A stretch of 64,000 bases of DNA from Dreissena polymorpha. Lineage: Eukaryota; Mollusca; Bivalvia; Myida; Dreissenidae. Below, piece after piece: positions 24,246 to 35,955 of the stretch (position 1 is its first letter; each line of letters opens with the position of its first letter). The notes under the pieces are model-generated. The model saw only the letters and a list, made by a program, of their open reading frames with translations, had not been told where the DNA came from and made no database searches. The translations under genes and the position numbers were made by a program. The DNA lies in NCBI RefSeq assembly GCF_020536995.1, contig NC_068358.1, positions 51,095,517 through 51,159,516 on the forward strand, read 5' to 3'.

Positions 24246-24763
24246 TGATTGTAATTGTTGTTGACTTTTAGACATGTGCATCGCAGCAGATGTGAGGAAT
24301 TGAAGCACTTTATTGTAAGTAAGTGTGTAGCCGTGAGGGTTCACTGTTCTATCAACTTCTTAGCTCCAAATGTATGATAGAGGTAAACTGTTAATCCCAG
24401 ATGCTTCGGTGTTATAACAGATGGGTTTACTAGGTACGTTATATCGCTTGCAATAGAAATAACCTTTTGACTGACAGTCTGTTCATTGGCGTCAGTGCCA
24501 TTGTCAAGTTCTGATTTTGAAGATAACCAGTTAATAAAGCAAAGGAGTAATGGGTCAATGAGTTTTATCTGATTCTCGGGACTAAGTTCCTCTGGAGAAT
24601 AATATTCTTCTTTTAGAAGTCCTTCTCCTTTCTCAATTCGCCGTCTCAATTGTAGCTGCTTCATGCAACACAGATGCTTCCCTGGCTTCGGAATTAACAT
24701 GACTTTCAACAAAACTAGTATCAAGCTCAGACTGTTCCTCAACTTCTTTAAGAGATATTTCAA
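24246..24763 (-). pseudogene. Exon fragment of the nuclease-family gene with donor site
   Basis: Reads LLLCFINWLSSKSELDNG, VISIASDITYLVNPSVITPK, HLGLTVYLYHTFGAKKLIEQ, then after a frame change NPHGYTLTYNKVLQFLTSAA and ends KSQQQLQS before GTATGAGG, a plausible splice donor. This corresponds to the family segment that precedes the middle domain. Confidence 0.55.
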
Positions 24764-25069
24764 GATTAACCGTTTTCAGTAAATAACTGTACTTATATGA
24801 TTGCTACATACAAGGTCACACTGTCCTTTTCTAGGTATAAATCTAAGATCTGGCCATACTCTCTGGATTGCTTTTTTGATGTGTTTAGACTTGCGTTTGC
24901 TGATTCCAATTGCAATATAACTCCTTTGAAGAGATTTCATTTATGCGAGATTTTATTTGCGAAAAATTTATTATTCGCTTTTCAATCTCTACAACAGCCG
25001 ATAACTCAGACTTGACAATTTCTACAACATCATCTAATTTACTTTTCCGTGGAGTAGGATTTTGGGTTT

Positions 25070-25676
25070 TATGTAATGCAGAAATGTAAGAAGCTAGACA
25101 GCCTATTTGCGATGGTATCTAGCCTCCACTGCCACAAGATCACCTTTAACATCCAAGTATTCTGGTTTGAAGTTCTTGATCATTTTTTATTTTGGACACT
25201 TCCAACAGTTTTGCTACTAATTTTGATGTTTCGTCAATAGAACCTTCAACTCTTGACCATTTATTTCTATGTTTTTCACTTCATCTTTGACCACAAACGA
25301 AACAATTTTCCTACCAGTTAAAAATGTCATCTTTTTTGGATCTTGTAAATTTATTTGGGGTTTCCTCCACATGCGGTGGAGTTCCTTCTTTTACCTTTTC
25401 TGAAGCGCTGCTGTAAAATGGGTGCATTAATTTTGCACGACATGCCTTGTGGTAAGACACTGTTATTTCACCATCACTTATTTCGCTTTCATATGCAAAA
25501 ATATTGACAGAGAATTCATCAGACCTAGTTTTGTTGATAGTTAATAGGGAGTTAAATTTCTTTGGATTAAGAATAGTTCTATTGCCTTGAAAAGTCTTGT
25601 TACAGAAGCAACAACTGTTTGGACTAAATGCTAATTTCCTCCTCTTTTTGAAAGGCAGAGTATTATCGTCCTCCAT
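25070..25676 (-). pseudogene. N-terminal part: two CxxC..YHxxC modules
   Basis: The ATG at 25676 starts MEDDNTLPFKKRRKLAF, a basic, possibly nuclear-targeting start. Module one: CCFCNKTFQGN then SDGEITVSYHKACRAKLM. Module two, reached after a frame change: CFVCGQ, then GDLVAVEARYHRK followed by LASYIS. Paired CxxC and YHxxC motifs at this spacing look like zinc ribbons. The frame is open to 25311, then breaks up. Confidence 0.6.
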
Positions 25677-25719
25677 GGTGTTATTTGTACACTGAAAATA
25701 AAGATACAATACTGTCTAT

Positions 25720-26250
25720 GTTTCTTCTGGTTTTCTTCATTGATACAAATGTTTCAAAAGGTGTTTGAATAGACAAGATATCGGGTAAAGTTCTTAATAA
25801 TTCTCATAACTTTGTAAAATATAAAAATATGTAACTTACCAAAGAGAAACTTGTTAAATTTGGCAAAAATAAATGTGTTTACATTTTTAAAATTGTGTCA
25901 CCATTTAACCTTCCTGTGCGGCGACCGAATTTATCCGGTCAGGCAATTCTTAACCCGGCTCATGCGGCAACCGTATAAATCCGTCAAATCATACAATTTC
26001 ACGTTCTCCATTTAATAAAACTCCTCCTATATAATCCAATGTTTCATCAACTTTCTTTTTTTTTCTCATTTATTTTTCCATGTTTGATATTTACATTGAC
26101 ACCAGTAACATTTGGAAATATAAAAACATGGGTTTTATAAAATTAAAGTCACATTCATTCAAATTATTTTGAGCTGTACATAAGTATGTAGAAATATGCT
26201 AGAGTGTAAACATTCATAAAAGTCTTTACACAAACAACATATATTGTTAC
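25720..26250. other. Spacer without recognised genes
   Basis: About 0.5 kb of AT-rich DNA between the decayed nuclease-family gene and a microsatellite. Nothing supported. Confidence 0.5.
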
Positions 26251-26256
26251 ACAAAA

Positions 26257-26385
<129 letters not shown>

Positions 26386-26578
26386 ACTCAACAAACAATG
26401 TGTTTAGACGGTTCTTAAAAATAAAAATAAACATAACATTTTCAAACATGTTCAAATCATAACAAAAAAGCTCTCAATTCTAGCTTGGGTTAAAGTTATA
26501 CGTTAGGTTGACGTTTAATAAAAACATAAAACATACTAGTGTTAAGATTATGGGCACATATGTCTTCAAAGAAGTTAT

Positions 26579-29500
26579 CTAAGTAGTATTGGTTGAAAAA
26601 TATCTAATAAAGTGGATCCATTTTTGATTATGTTTTTCATGTTTGTTTTTAATGAGGGCAATTTCTGCTTCTGTCTGTATTTTAAGCTTAAGATAATTCT
26701 TAAAAATATTGAAGTTTGGGATGCATTTTTTAATTTTCATGTTAAATATGAATGTTTTTATTAAAATTAATATAAAATTCAAAACATCGCTGTAAACTTT
26801 TTTGTCGATAATGCCAAAAAAGGCCATTTCTTTGTTTAATTTTACTTCAATATTCACTTGTTTTAGAAAGTACTGCAGTTTTGTCCATAATTCTTGAATG
26901 TGAGCGCATTCCCAAAATAAGTGGTCAATTGTTTCAATGTCTGATTGGCAAAACTCGGACAAACTAGACTCTTTCAGTCCGCATTTTGTTAAAAATGTAT
27001 TTGTTGGTATTATTCGAGATAAGAATTTATATTGGAAGTTACGCAGATATGTATCAATTGTTGACTTAAAAGGAATTATATATATAATTCTCCAGTCGGT
27101 ATTTTCGTTTAGATTTAATTGTTTTTTCCATTTCATTTCAGTACTGTTGTCATTTGTAATTTGTGATTTTTGTTGTATACTATAAAGTGTTTTGTTTGTT
27201 TGTTTGGTATTCTCTATTACATTACGAAAAGTTTTTTCTGGCAATGTTAATGTATTCATCCCTTGTGTATGTAATATTGTTTTATATTCGTTTGGAATTG
27301 CGGATAATAGTGAATGATAATTTAAAAATTCTTGTGTATTTATGTTATATAAGTATTGAATCTCATTAAATGTATAATATGTATTTCTTCGATAATTGTA
27401 TAACTGTCCAATTGTTTTTACACTCTTATTATACCAGTTCACTAGAAAGATGGATTTGTTATTGATATTTATATCTTTGTTATTCCATAACACATGATGA
27501 CATACAGGGATACTTCTTTGTGAACTATTATATTGGTTTTTGATGCCTTGCCATGCGGTTAGCATATCGTTCAAGAATACATTTTCTTTACTTACGTTTT
27601 TTATTATAGCTTCATCTAAGTTCCATTCAAATATAAGACTTGTTCCAAAGTTTTTCAGTTTTTCGTGCAACAGGAGTTTCCATTTGCCATGATTATTTGT
27701 ATCGAAAAATCTTTTTACCCAGCCCGCTTTTATGGCGTTCAAAAAATAGTGAATGTCTGTAAGCTTTAGGCCTCCACTTTCATAAGGTTGAGTCAATCGT
27801 TTTCTTTTAATTTTATCGGGCTTATCATCCCAAATAAATTTAAACATAGCTGTTGTTAATCCATCTAATACTTCCTTTGTTGGATTTGGGAGAACTGAAA
27901 AGGGGTATACTAATTTTGGTAATGCAAAAGTTTTTATAAAGTTACCTTTCCCATTAAAGTGAGTTTTCGATGTTGCCACTGTTTTAAGCAGGCTTCAAAT
28001 TCTTTAATCTTTGGCATTAGGTTCTTTTCAACATTAAGTTTGTGTTGATTGTAAAAGTTCATTCCTAGTGTTTTAGCCCCATCAGATGTCCAAATAAATT
28101 TACATTTAATACGATATTCAGATTTTGAGTTTTTAAGAGATCCAATTCGCATTACTGTAGATTTTGATGAGTTGAGGTTTAGTCCTGATATTTTGCTAAA
28201 GTTGTGAAGGGTTTCCACTAGTGCTTCAAATGACTTTTCTGATCCATCAGTGAAAAAGGATGCATCGTCCGCAAAAAAAGTTTGCTTAATTTCCTCGTCG
28301 TTAATTTTTATTCCTTTGATAATTTTATTTGCATTTATATAATTTGAAAGTATTTCTATACATAAAATAAACAAGGAAGATGATAGTGGACAACCTTGCC
28401 GAACGCCTTTTTCTATCTTAAAACTTTTAGAAAGGTGACCATTGTTTATAATATGGCTATTTATTTCTTTGTAAAATACCTTTATCCACTGAATAAGCTA
28501 TGGTCCAAAATTGAGGTGTTCAAGACAATGTGTGATAAAAGAGTGATTTAAACTATCAAATGCTTTTTCGAAGTCTGCAAAGAATAAAAGTCCAGGTTTA
28601 TTGTTTATTTCAAGACATTCAATTACATCGAATATTAGTCTTACATTTTCACCTATATATCGGTCTTTCATGAAACCAGTTTGGTCATAACTTATTATTT
28701 GGTTTAATACTTGTTTCAGGCGGTTAGCTATAGACTTAGTTGCAATTTTGTAATCGATATTTAGTAAACTAATAGGTCGCCAATTTGCTATGTAGTCCAG
28801 GTTTTTATCGGGTTTTGGAAGAAGTGTTATGATACCCTGTTTCTGTAGAGCAGTTAGTTCGCCATTTTCAAAAGAATAATTTATTGATCTGGTATAGTAT
28901 TCTTTTAATGTGGGCCAAAATCGTTTATAAAATTCAACAGTAAGTCCGTCGGAGCCAGGACTTTTATTATTCGCCATTCCTAGTAGTGCACACCCACATT
29001 CATACTCCGTAAGTTTTCCTTCACATTTTGATTTGTTTTCTTCACTTAGTTTATTAATGGGAACTGCGAAGAAATCCGAGGCATTTTCTTCAATGTGATT
29101 TTGTTTATAAAGGGATTCGTAATATTTTACTTATGCTTCTAATATTATGTCTTTTTCTTTTAATACTTTGTTATCTACAATCAGTTTATGAATAGTTTTC
29201 GTTTCGGCTTTTCTTTTTTCTAGGTTGGCAAAGTATGCTGAGTTCTTTTCATTTCCTTCGACTTGAATAGCTTTTGATCTTAAAATATATCCACTAATCT
29301 TTTTGTCATATATTTGTTCTAATTCTTGTTGTTTAGTTTTTATTTGCTGTGTTATATTTTCTATTAAGTTGGCAGGATTACAATTTATTACATTTTGTTC
29401 TAGTGTTTTAATTTCTGCAATTAAGATTTCTTCCTCCTTTTTCGAGTATTTCCTTTTTATTGAACAGGATCTAATTGTTTCATTACGGATTGTACTTTTA

Positions 29501-30357
29501 ATTAGTTCCCACATTGTATTTGGATTACATTCTTTATTTAAATTTGTTATGTCGTTGATACTTTGTTTGATTTTGTTTTGGTATTCGACATCTAGTAAAA
29601 TAGAGTTGTTAATTTTAAAGTATCCACTTCCTTTTCCTAAAAGTAAATTATCTATATTTAACTGTACATAAGAGTGATCCGTTTTATATCCAGGTTTTAT
29701 GTTACATTTCGATATAAGGTTACACAAGTTATAAGATATCAAGAAAAAGTCAAGCCTGCAGAATATGTGTAATTTACAGTTAGAATGCCATGTGAAGTGG
29801 CTTTTGTCTGGATGTTTTATTCTCCAAATGTCACTGAGTTCATTGGTGGCCATTAAGTCAATTAGAAGTTTCCTGCATTTTGTATGGGTATTAAAATTAC
29901 CGTTTTTCTTATCAAGTCCCGTTAAGACAGTATTAAAATCACCACCTATAATTACATTTTTATCAGCATTCGACAATAAAAAATTATTTAGTTTTTGGAA
30001 AATATATGTGTCATCTTTATTTGACCCGTAAATGTTAATAAGTGTGATGTTAATATCTTGAATTTTAATGTCTACAGCTATTAATCTTCCATTAATTATT
30101 TCATTGAAGTTAGATAATTCTAGGTCACTGTTGGGATGTAAAAATATCCCTACACCTTCGCTATTTGACTTACATCCACTATAAACAAATCGACCAGGCC
30201 AGTCATGTTTCCATTGTTGAAAATTTGATTCAGTTAAATGTGTCTCTTGTAACATGAATATTGAATAATTTAAACCTTTTAGCCATTCAAACACTTGCAT
30301 TCTTTTATCTTTATTACCTAAACCCCTCACATTCAACGTTAATATTGTAGTTTCCAT
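26579..30357 (-). CDS. L1/Tx1-like LINE ORF2 (endonuclease, reverse transcriptase), damaged
   Basis: About 1,259 codons. The N-terminus is an APE-type endonuclease: METTILTLNVRGLG, LQETHL, IIGGDFN, FCRLDFFLIS, KTDHSYV. Reverse transcriptase follows: NNKSPGSDGLTVEFYKRFW, NWRPISLLNIDYK, TGFMKDRYIG, FFADFEKAFDSL, KGVRQGCPLSSSLF and the catalytic FFADDASFF. The C-terminus has CGLKESSLSEFCQSD..H..C, a CCHC knuckle. Endonuclease order and RT wording place it with L1-like elements, probably the Tx1 side. Frame is kept from 30357 to about 27950 except for two in-frame stops (29131 and 28498), followed by one frame change near 27950; the rest is open to 26579. It nicks DNA and copies its own RNA; this copy looks recently dead. 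Confidence 0.88.
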
Positions 30358-30399
30358 TTATGTATTGGATAGCCCATGTTATAATATGTATTTTGAATT

Positions 30400-31160
30400 A
30401 AATTTGAATATGTTTTTATGTCAACTGATATTTTAAAATTATGATTATCTGTATCTATCATAGTGTTTTTTGTATGTCATTAAGGAATCATAAAAGGTAG
30501 GTTGTATAATACAGTATTGTTTTTAATTTATGCGACTTACAATATAGGTATTAATATTGTTTGAGTTTTTGTCAGTTGGATGTCGAAAACGAAATTTGAC
30601 AAAAACAGAGATGATGCATCAAAGAATAGGTTGTTTTTTTTTTTCAATTAATTTATCCTTCCTCTGGTTTCATTTGAGTAGCATGTTGTTTTTTTATCAC
30701 CGAAGGATTTGTATTTATGGACAATTAATAACGTTGTTAGTAGTTAATGGAGTTTTTAAGCTACACAAGCATCTATATGATTAGATAAAATACAACATTT
30801 CAATTAACAAGGCACAGTGTAAGGCATATGTCATAGTACAGGGTGAAACAAAAGTATTTGCCTGAGAAAAACTTGTGCACAAGCTACAGGCATATTTAAT
30901 GTGTTAATTGTACATAGCACATGAGTTAGTATTCTAATGAGCAAAAATACAAAATTATACGTTGTGTAGTGTATAATATTAAGAGTACAAGTTAAACAAA
31001 AGTAACAACACGCTTAATTGCTGGAGTTAAAATTTGTTATCTAGATACGTTTGGCGTGTTTTTATTTTTAAGCAGACCATGTATGAAATAGAATTAAAAA
31101 GAACAAAAATTACGAAATACCTGTTATTGTTTTTTAACTCTACCCTGATATGATTATATA
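30400..31160. other. Start of the inter-ORF spacer of the L1-like LINE
   Basis: AT-rich, no frame with family resemblance. The frame at 30557-30784 is unmatched. Repeat structure begins near 31165. Confidence 0.5.
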
Positions 31161-31164
31161 TATA

Positions 31165-33540
31165 TATATACATTAACAAACAGGTTAAAACGTTAAGTAC
31201 CATATTCATTATGAAGGACAATAGCAACGCTGTGTACCATATTTCTACGTCTTGTGTTGAATTACTAGGTTGATTAATGTATTTCAATAAACATTCTTTC
31301 GAAACTATTCACGTACACATGCACAAAGCTATCGACGGTGTCAGCTCAGTGTGCATCCGTTTATCATAAAATGAGTCAATTAACATAAACTATTTAGGTG
31401 CACATTCAAAAACAAACTATCGGTTGTTTTTTTCTTAATTAAGCATAATAAGAGTAAATGTTAACATTAACAAACACGTTAAACGTAAAAGCAACATATA
31501 CAGCATAAAGAACATTAACAACGCTGTGCATAGTATGTTTACGGCTTTTGTTGTATTACATGATTTATGTATGTATTTAAGTTAATATTTTATCGAAACC
31601 ATTTATGTACACATGCACAAAAACTATCGATGATGTCATGACCAGCTTGCACACTTTTATAATAATTAAGACAATTAACATAGAACTATATTTGTGCACA
31701 TGAACAAAAACGGAACATCTTGCTTATGTCTGAATTGTTTTCATAAAATAAAATGAGATTAACAACCGTACATAGAACATTTAAAAAATAAAAACACTTT
31801 ACTGCGGTTAATGGTATCAATAAATTAATTATAATTTTATGTATTTATCAACAATTTTTTATACATAATATTTAAACAGCAATTTTTTTTGTATATCACT
31901 TTTATTGCTTATGGTTATCAATGTGCATTTTGGTATTATAAATTACTCATGCCATGTCCATGAATTTACTCGATTTTATCAAATTATATATGTTGATCAC
32001 AAAGTATGGATTTGCGTAATCAACATAGTTTCGAATGCAATACAAATAAGCGTACACACAGCTGTAAAGAAAGACAAGGGACAAAAATTGTCACAAAACC
32101 AGCTTTTCATTGTGAAAAAAAAATCTGATAAAGGGAGAAAACTCAAACTGAACTTTTGAAATGAACAAACAAAATTAACCCCCTTTGTAAGTTTGTTTTT
32201 AAAAAAATCTATTTTTAGTCGTGGCGACCTTGACCTTGGAGATATTGACGTGATTCGTTCGTGCGACACACCGTCCCATGATGGTGAACAAATGTGCCAA
32301 ATGATTTTAAAATCTCACAATGAATGACATAGTTATGGCCAGGACAAGCTCATTTATGGCCATTTTTGACCTTTGAACTCAAAGTGTGACCTTGACCTTG
32401 GATATATCGACGTAATTATTTCGCGCGACACACCGTCCAATGATGGTGAACAAATGTGCCAAATGATTTTAAAATCTGACAATGAACGACATAGTTATGG
32501 CCCGGACAAGCTTGTTCCGCCCGCCCGCCAGCCCGCCAGCCCGCCAGCCAGCCAGCCAGCCCGCCCGCATTCGCCAATCTAATAACCAGTTTTTTCCTTC
32601 GGAAAACCTGGTTAAAAAGACGACCACATATCGCTGATTAGCAAAATCAACAATGCAATCATTTATACTAATTAAGTCAATTTAGATAGAACTATTTTTT
32701 GTGCACACGAACAAAACCGAACATCTTGCTTAACAAACTTTACTGTGATTAATGGTATCAATAAAAATATTTTTAATTTTACGTATTTATCAACAAAAAA
32801 AATACATAATACTTAAACAGCAAAGTTTTTGTATATCACGTTTATTGCTTATATTTGTCAATGTGCATTTTGGTTGTATACATTACTCATGCCATGTCTA
32901 TGAATTTACTCGATTTTATCAAATTATATATGTTGATAAAAAAGTATGGATTTGCGTAACCAACTTAGTTTCGTTTGCAATACAAATAAGTGTTCACACA
33001 GCCGTAAAAATAGAAAAGACGAACACATATCGCTGATTAGCAGAAACAACAATTCAATCATTTTATTATAGTTAAGTCAATTAACATTGAACTATTTTTT
33101 GTGCACATGAACAAAACCAAACATATTGCTTATGTCTGAATTGTTTTCATGAAAAAAAAAGTGATTAACAACCTTACACAGAACATCTTAACGACAAAAA
33201 ACTTTACTGTGGTTAATGGTATCAATAAAATAATTTTAATTTTACGTATTTATCAACAACAAAAATATACACAATACTTAAACAGCAAAGTTTTTGTATA
33301 TCACGTTTATTGTTTATGTTTGTCAATGTGCATTTTGGTTGTATAAATTACTCATGCCATGTCTATGAATTTACTCGATTTTATCAAATTATATATGTTG
33401 ATCAAAAAGTATGGATTTGCGTAATCAACATAGTTTTGAATTCAATACAAATAAGTGTACACACATCTGTAAAGAAAGAAAAGACGAACACATATCGCTG
33501 ATTAGCAAAAAACAATTATGCAATCATTTACGCTCAGGGG
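31165..33540 (-). repeat. Tandem repeat field between ORF1 and ORF2 of the L1-like LINE
   Basis: Two repeat types. A ~290 bp unit occurs twice (about 31165-31450 and 31455-31760), with taacaa(a)cacgttaaa and caacgctgtg words. A longer unit occurs three times (about 31676-32075, 32660-33022, 33075-33500) with taatggtatcaataaa, actcatgccatgtc, tttactcgattttatcaaat and atatgttgatc; the second and third are 465 bp apart. A satellite cassette interrupts the field after the first long unit. The many short frames here are repeat shadows. Confidence 0.7.
32085..32616 (+). mobile_element. gaccttgacc satellite cassette nested in the LINE spacer
   Basis: Two ~175 bp units with gcgaccttgaccttgg, cgacacaccgtcc, gatggtgaacaaatgtgcca and acatagttatggcc. 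They are followed by a GC-rich cgcccgccagcc run and a closing hairpin, AACCAGTTTTTTCC / GGAAAACCTGGTT. The flanking repeat unit resumes right after it, so this is an insertion. Confidence 0.6.
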
Positions 33541-33642
33541 TAAAGAAAGCACTGTGTCGATACAGGTTAAAAAAAAAAACACGAGGAAATCGTGTTTTAC
33601 GTAAGCGCTCGTTAGATAATGTTCAATGAAAGAAAAGGTTGT

Positions 33643-34665
33643 CTATTTTATACTATAGAACCTGTTTATCAGCTTCGGCCAGTCTGCTCCCACCCAATGT
33701 TTATACTCTTCGTAGGCGATGGGCCGGACTACACCCTTCGATGATTTTTGGAATATTTTTCCGTCCCACGACCAAACAGCCTCATTTTCAGGCAATGTCC
33801 GTTTTATTGTCATCAGTACCTTTTGATTGATGTTTGTAAGGTCTTCGTTAATGTAAATGGCTGATCCTTTTAACTGCTTTCTCTTGGCCATTACTATATT
33901 CCGTTTATGTCTTGCCACAAATTTAACAATGATCGGCCTTGTATATCCGTCCTTGACCTTGCCTAGACGATGTGAGATATCAATGTCGCCGACTTGAAGA
34001 TTGAGCCCTTCGATTTTCTGGTTTAATTGTGTTACTACTTTCTGTGTTGTGGTTTCAGACGATTCGCTTGATGTTTGACCACTTTGTGTTGTTTTTGCCT
34101 CTTCCGGTATACCAAATATACGAACATTATTTCTTCGGCTATACTGTTCTGTGGAGTTGAGTTGTTCAGAATGATAATCAACATATTGTTGAATGTTAAT
34201 GGCATTTTGTTTGGCTTGGTCCCGGTTCTGTTCAACTTGTTGTTCTAGCAGTGTGACCTTTTATTTGAGTTTGTCATTTTCTTTTTCCTTTTGAAATAAT
34301 TTTCCTTCAATAATTTCTATTCTATTTTCCACTGATTTTAGGAATTCGTTTTTAGTTTGATCAATAATGTCCACAATCATTAGTTTAAAGGTCGAGTCTT
34401 TGCCGGAGAACAAATTTTCTAGTTTTGTATTTATGTCTGCTAATGCTGTTTTTATGTCTGCCATTTCTTCAACTCGTGCCTTGTTAGTTTCAGTTATATC
34501 TGTTTCAAGTGTTTCACTTATCGTGTTCTGATTTAAATTTTGTTTACCCTTTTTCTTCTTCTGTTTTATTTTATTCTTCTGTACGTTAGTGATGTTAGTA
34601 GATGTCTAGCTTGTATCTAGCTCACTACTGCTGGAGCTGTGCTTTCTTTTATATGCATCGGTCAT
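33643..34665 (-). CDS. L1-like LINE ORF1 (RNA-binding protein), damaged
   Basis: A 341-codon frame from ATG at 34665 to TAG at 33643, with two in-frame stops (near 34606 and at 34261). A serine- and lysine-rich start is followed by a heptad-rich coiled coil (MADIKTALADINTKLENLF; VTLLEQQVEQNRDQAKQNA), an RRM-like domain (QYSRRNNVRIFGIPE; VGDIDISHRLGK; RPIIVKFVARHKRNIVM) and a C-terminal domain (KLKG-like KQLKGSAIYINEDLT). This is the L1 ORF1 architecture: trimerising coiled coil, RRM, CTD. It lies upstream of ORF2 on the same strand, about 3.3 kb away, much farther than usual. It could instead belong to a second copy. Confidence 0.8.
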
Positions 34666-34669
34666 CGCA

Positions 34670-35850
34670 TTGTTTTGCTCGCTTTACTTGTTTCATTACT
34701 ATACTGTCACTTTGCTATTGTGTTTTAAGGCATGGCATGATTTCCTCGTGCGTAGAGTCGAGATACGTACTAAGATGGTTGCCTTTATCCTACTACCTTT
34801 GTAGATTCGATAAATTAAAAAACATCTACATAATGCTTATTTTCAGTAATTTTACGCAAAAAATGACTTTTATTGATACTTGCGATTTTACTGTTCTGTT
34901 AGTCCAAAAAGTTTTATTCTTTTTATCCTTTTTTCACACTTAAATCAGGTAATTTATGCACCGATGTAAACACACATCCAACCTCGACCACACATACACA
35001 CTATATACTTTCTTAAACATAATCCATTTCTTTTCTCCAATCTCTTTTAATATCCTTGTAATTTTCATTTGTATATTTCTTTTACACAAAATAAATCGTT
35101 TGTTGTGGTTTACATGTCACGATTTTTCCGCCATTTCGAACAAAAACAACAACTGGAAGTGGATTGCTTAATCTTTAAATTAATTAACGAATTAGAATGT
35201 CATGCTATATATATTATATAATTTAAATTGAAGATAGTTTTTCTATTTAATTTTGGTGATATTTGATCTTCTTGTTCATGAAAATAAATAGCTTTTGTTA
35301 AAATAAAACGAGATTACTTCCTGTCAAAATGGCGGCCGCATTAGATGGAGTTACAATTGTCAGCACATTTGTGCTTGGAAAATACTTTTGTAGCAATAAC
35401 ATCTAAAATTAACGATGTAAATGCATATTTTTTTGTGCTTTTTATGGATTTATATTATTTACATCGTAACCAGATGGATTATGACGAAATTTTCATCTGC
35501 AAATGGTAGGTGAAAAAGTAGGTCATTATGTAAATTTGTGCATTCTTCTTTCGTTTTGAATTGAACTTTGACTTTTTTGTTATATTTAAATATTAATGAT
35601 TGTAGAAACGTTAATTTGATATGAATAGTTAATTGTACTTTAAATTTTAATGAATAGAATTGTTGCTCAGTTGATAATTCCGGAAGTGATCTAAGTGAAA
35701 ATATCTGTCGTCTGTTGACATCGTTGTTGTTGTCAGTCCAAACCGTATACTGTCATGTTCATTGAAATTTTCTAAAAGAAGGTTTTAAAATATCATAATA
35801 AAATAAAGACATATAAACCCAAAACATTTTTAAACTTGAAATTTCTAACA
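34670..35850. other. LINE 5' flank and piggyBac-derived gene upstream region
   Basis: Contains the probable 5' UTR of the L1-like LINE and the promoter side of the next gene. aaaatggcggccgc at 35328 and a cttccggaa-like cggaagtg at 35682 are possible ETS/YY1-type sites, a weak inference. No other gene seen. Confidence 0.35.
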
Positions 35851-35955
35851 ATGGCTGATTATTTAGACTTTTTCCAAAAGCATTTTGCGGACGAAGACTC
35901 TGAGTTTTCAGACTCCGATTTTGAATGGTTTGAGGAAGAGGACATTGTGGAAAGG
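35851..35955 (+). CDS. piggyBac-derived exon 1
   Basis: Thirty-five codons from ATG; the donor GTGAGT follows GAAAGG, phase 0. Acidic and serine-rich, typical of the disordered start of piggyBac-like proteins. Confidence 0.65.

Larger units (their letters stand above)
21003..25676 (-). pseudogene. Decayed member of an uncharacterised invertebrate family with a FEN1/XPG-like nuclease domain
   Basis: Fragments in consistent order and strand, broken by several frame changes and stops, spell one protein: two CxxC..YHxxC modules (25676 to about 25070), a linker, a conserved middle domain (24763-24246 and 23269-22410), a C-terminal nuclease-like domain (about 22430-21490) and a cysteine-rich tail (to 21003). 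I recall this arrangement from many unnamed, multi-copy proteins of molluscs, cnidarians and fish; that is memory, not a search. A donor-like GTATGAG follows an exon end near 24246, so the gene had at least one intron, now holding a satellite element. The cysteine tail and XPG-like domain also recall Academ DNA transposons, so a transposon origin is possible. Expression as an intact protein looks impossible. Confidence 0.7.
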
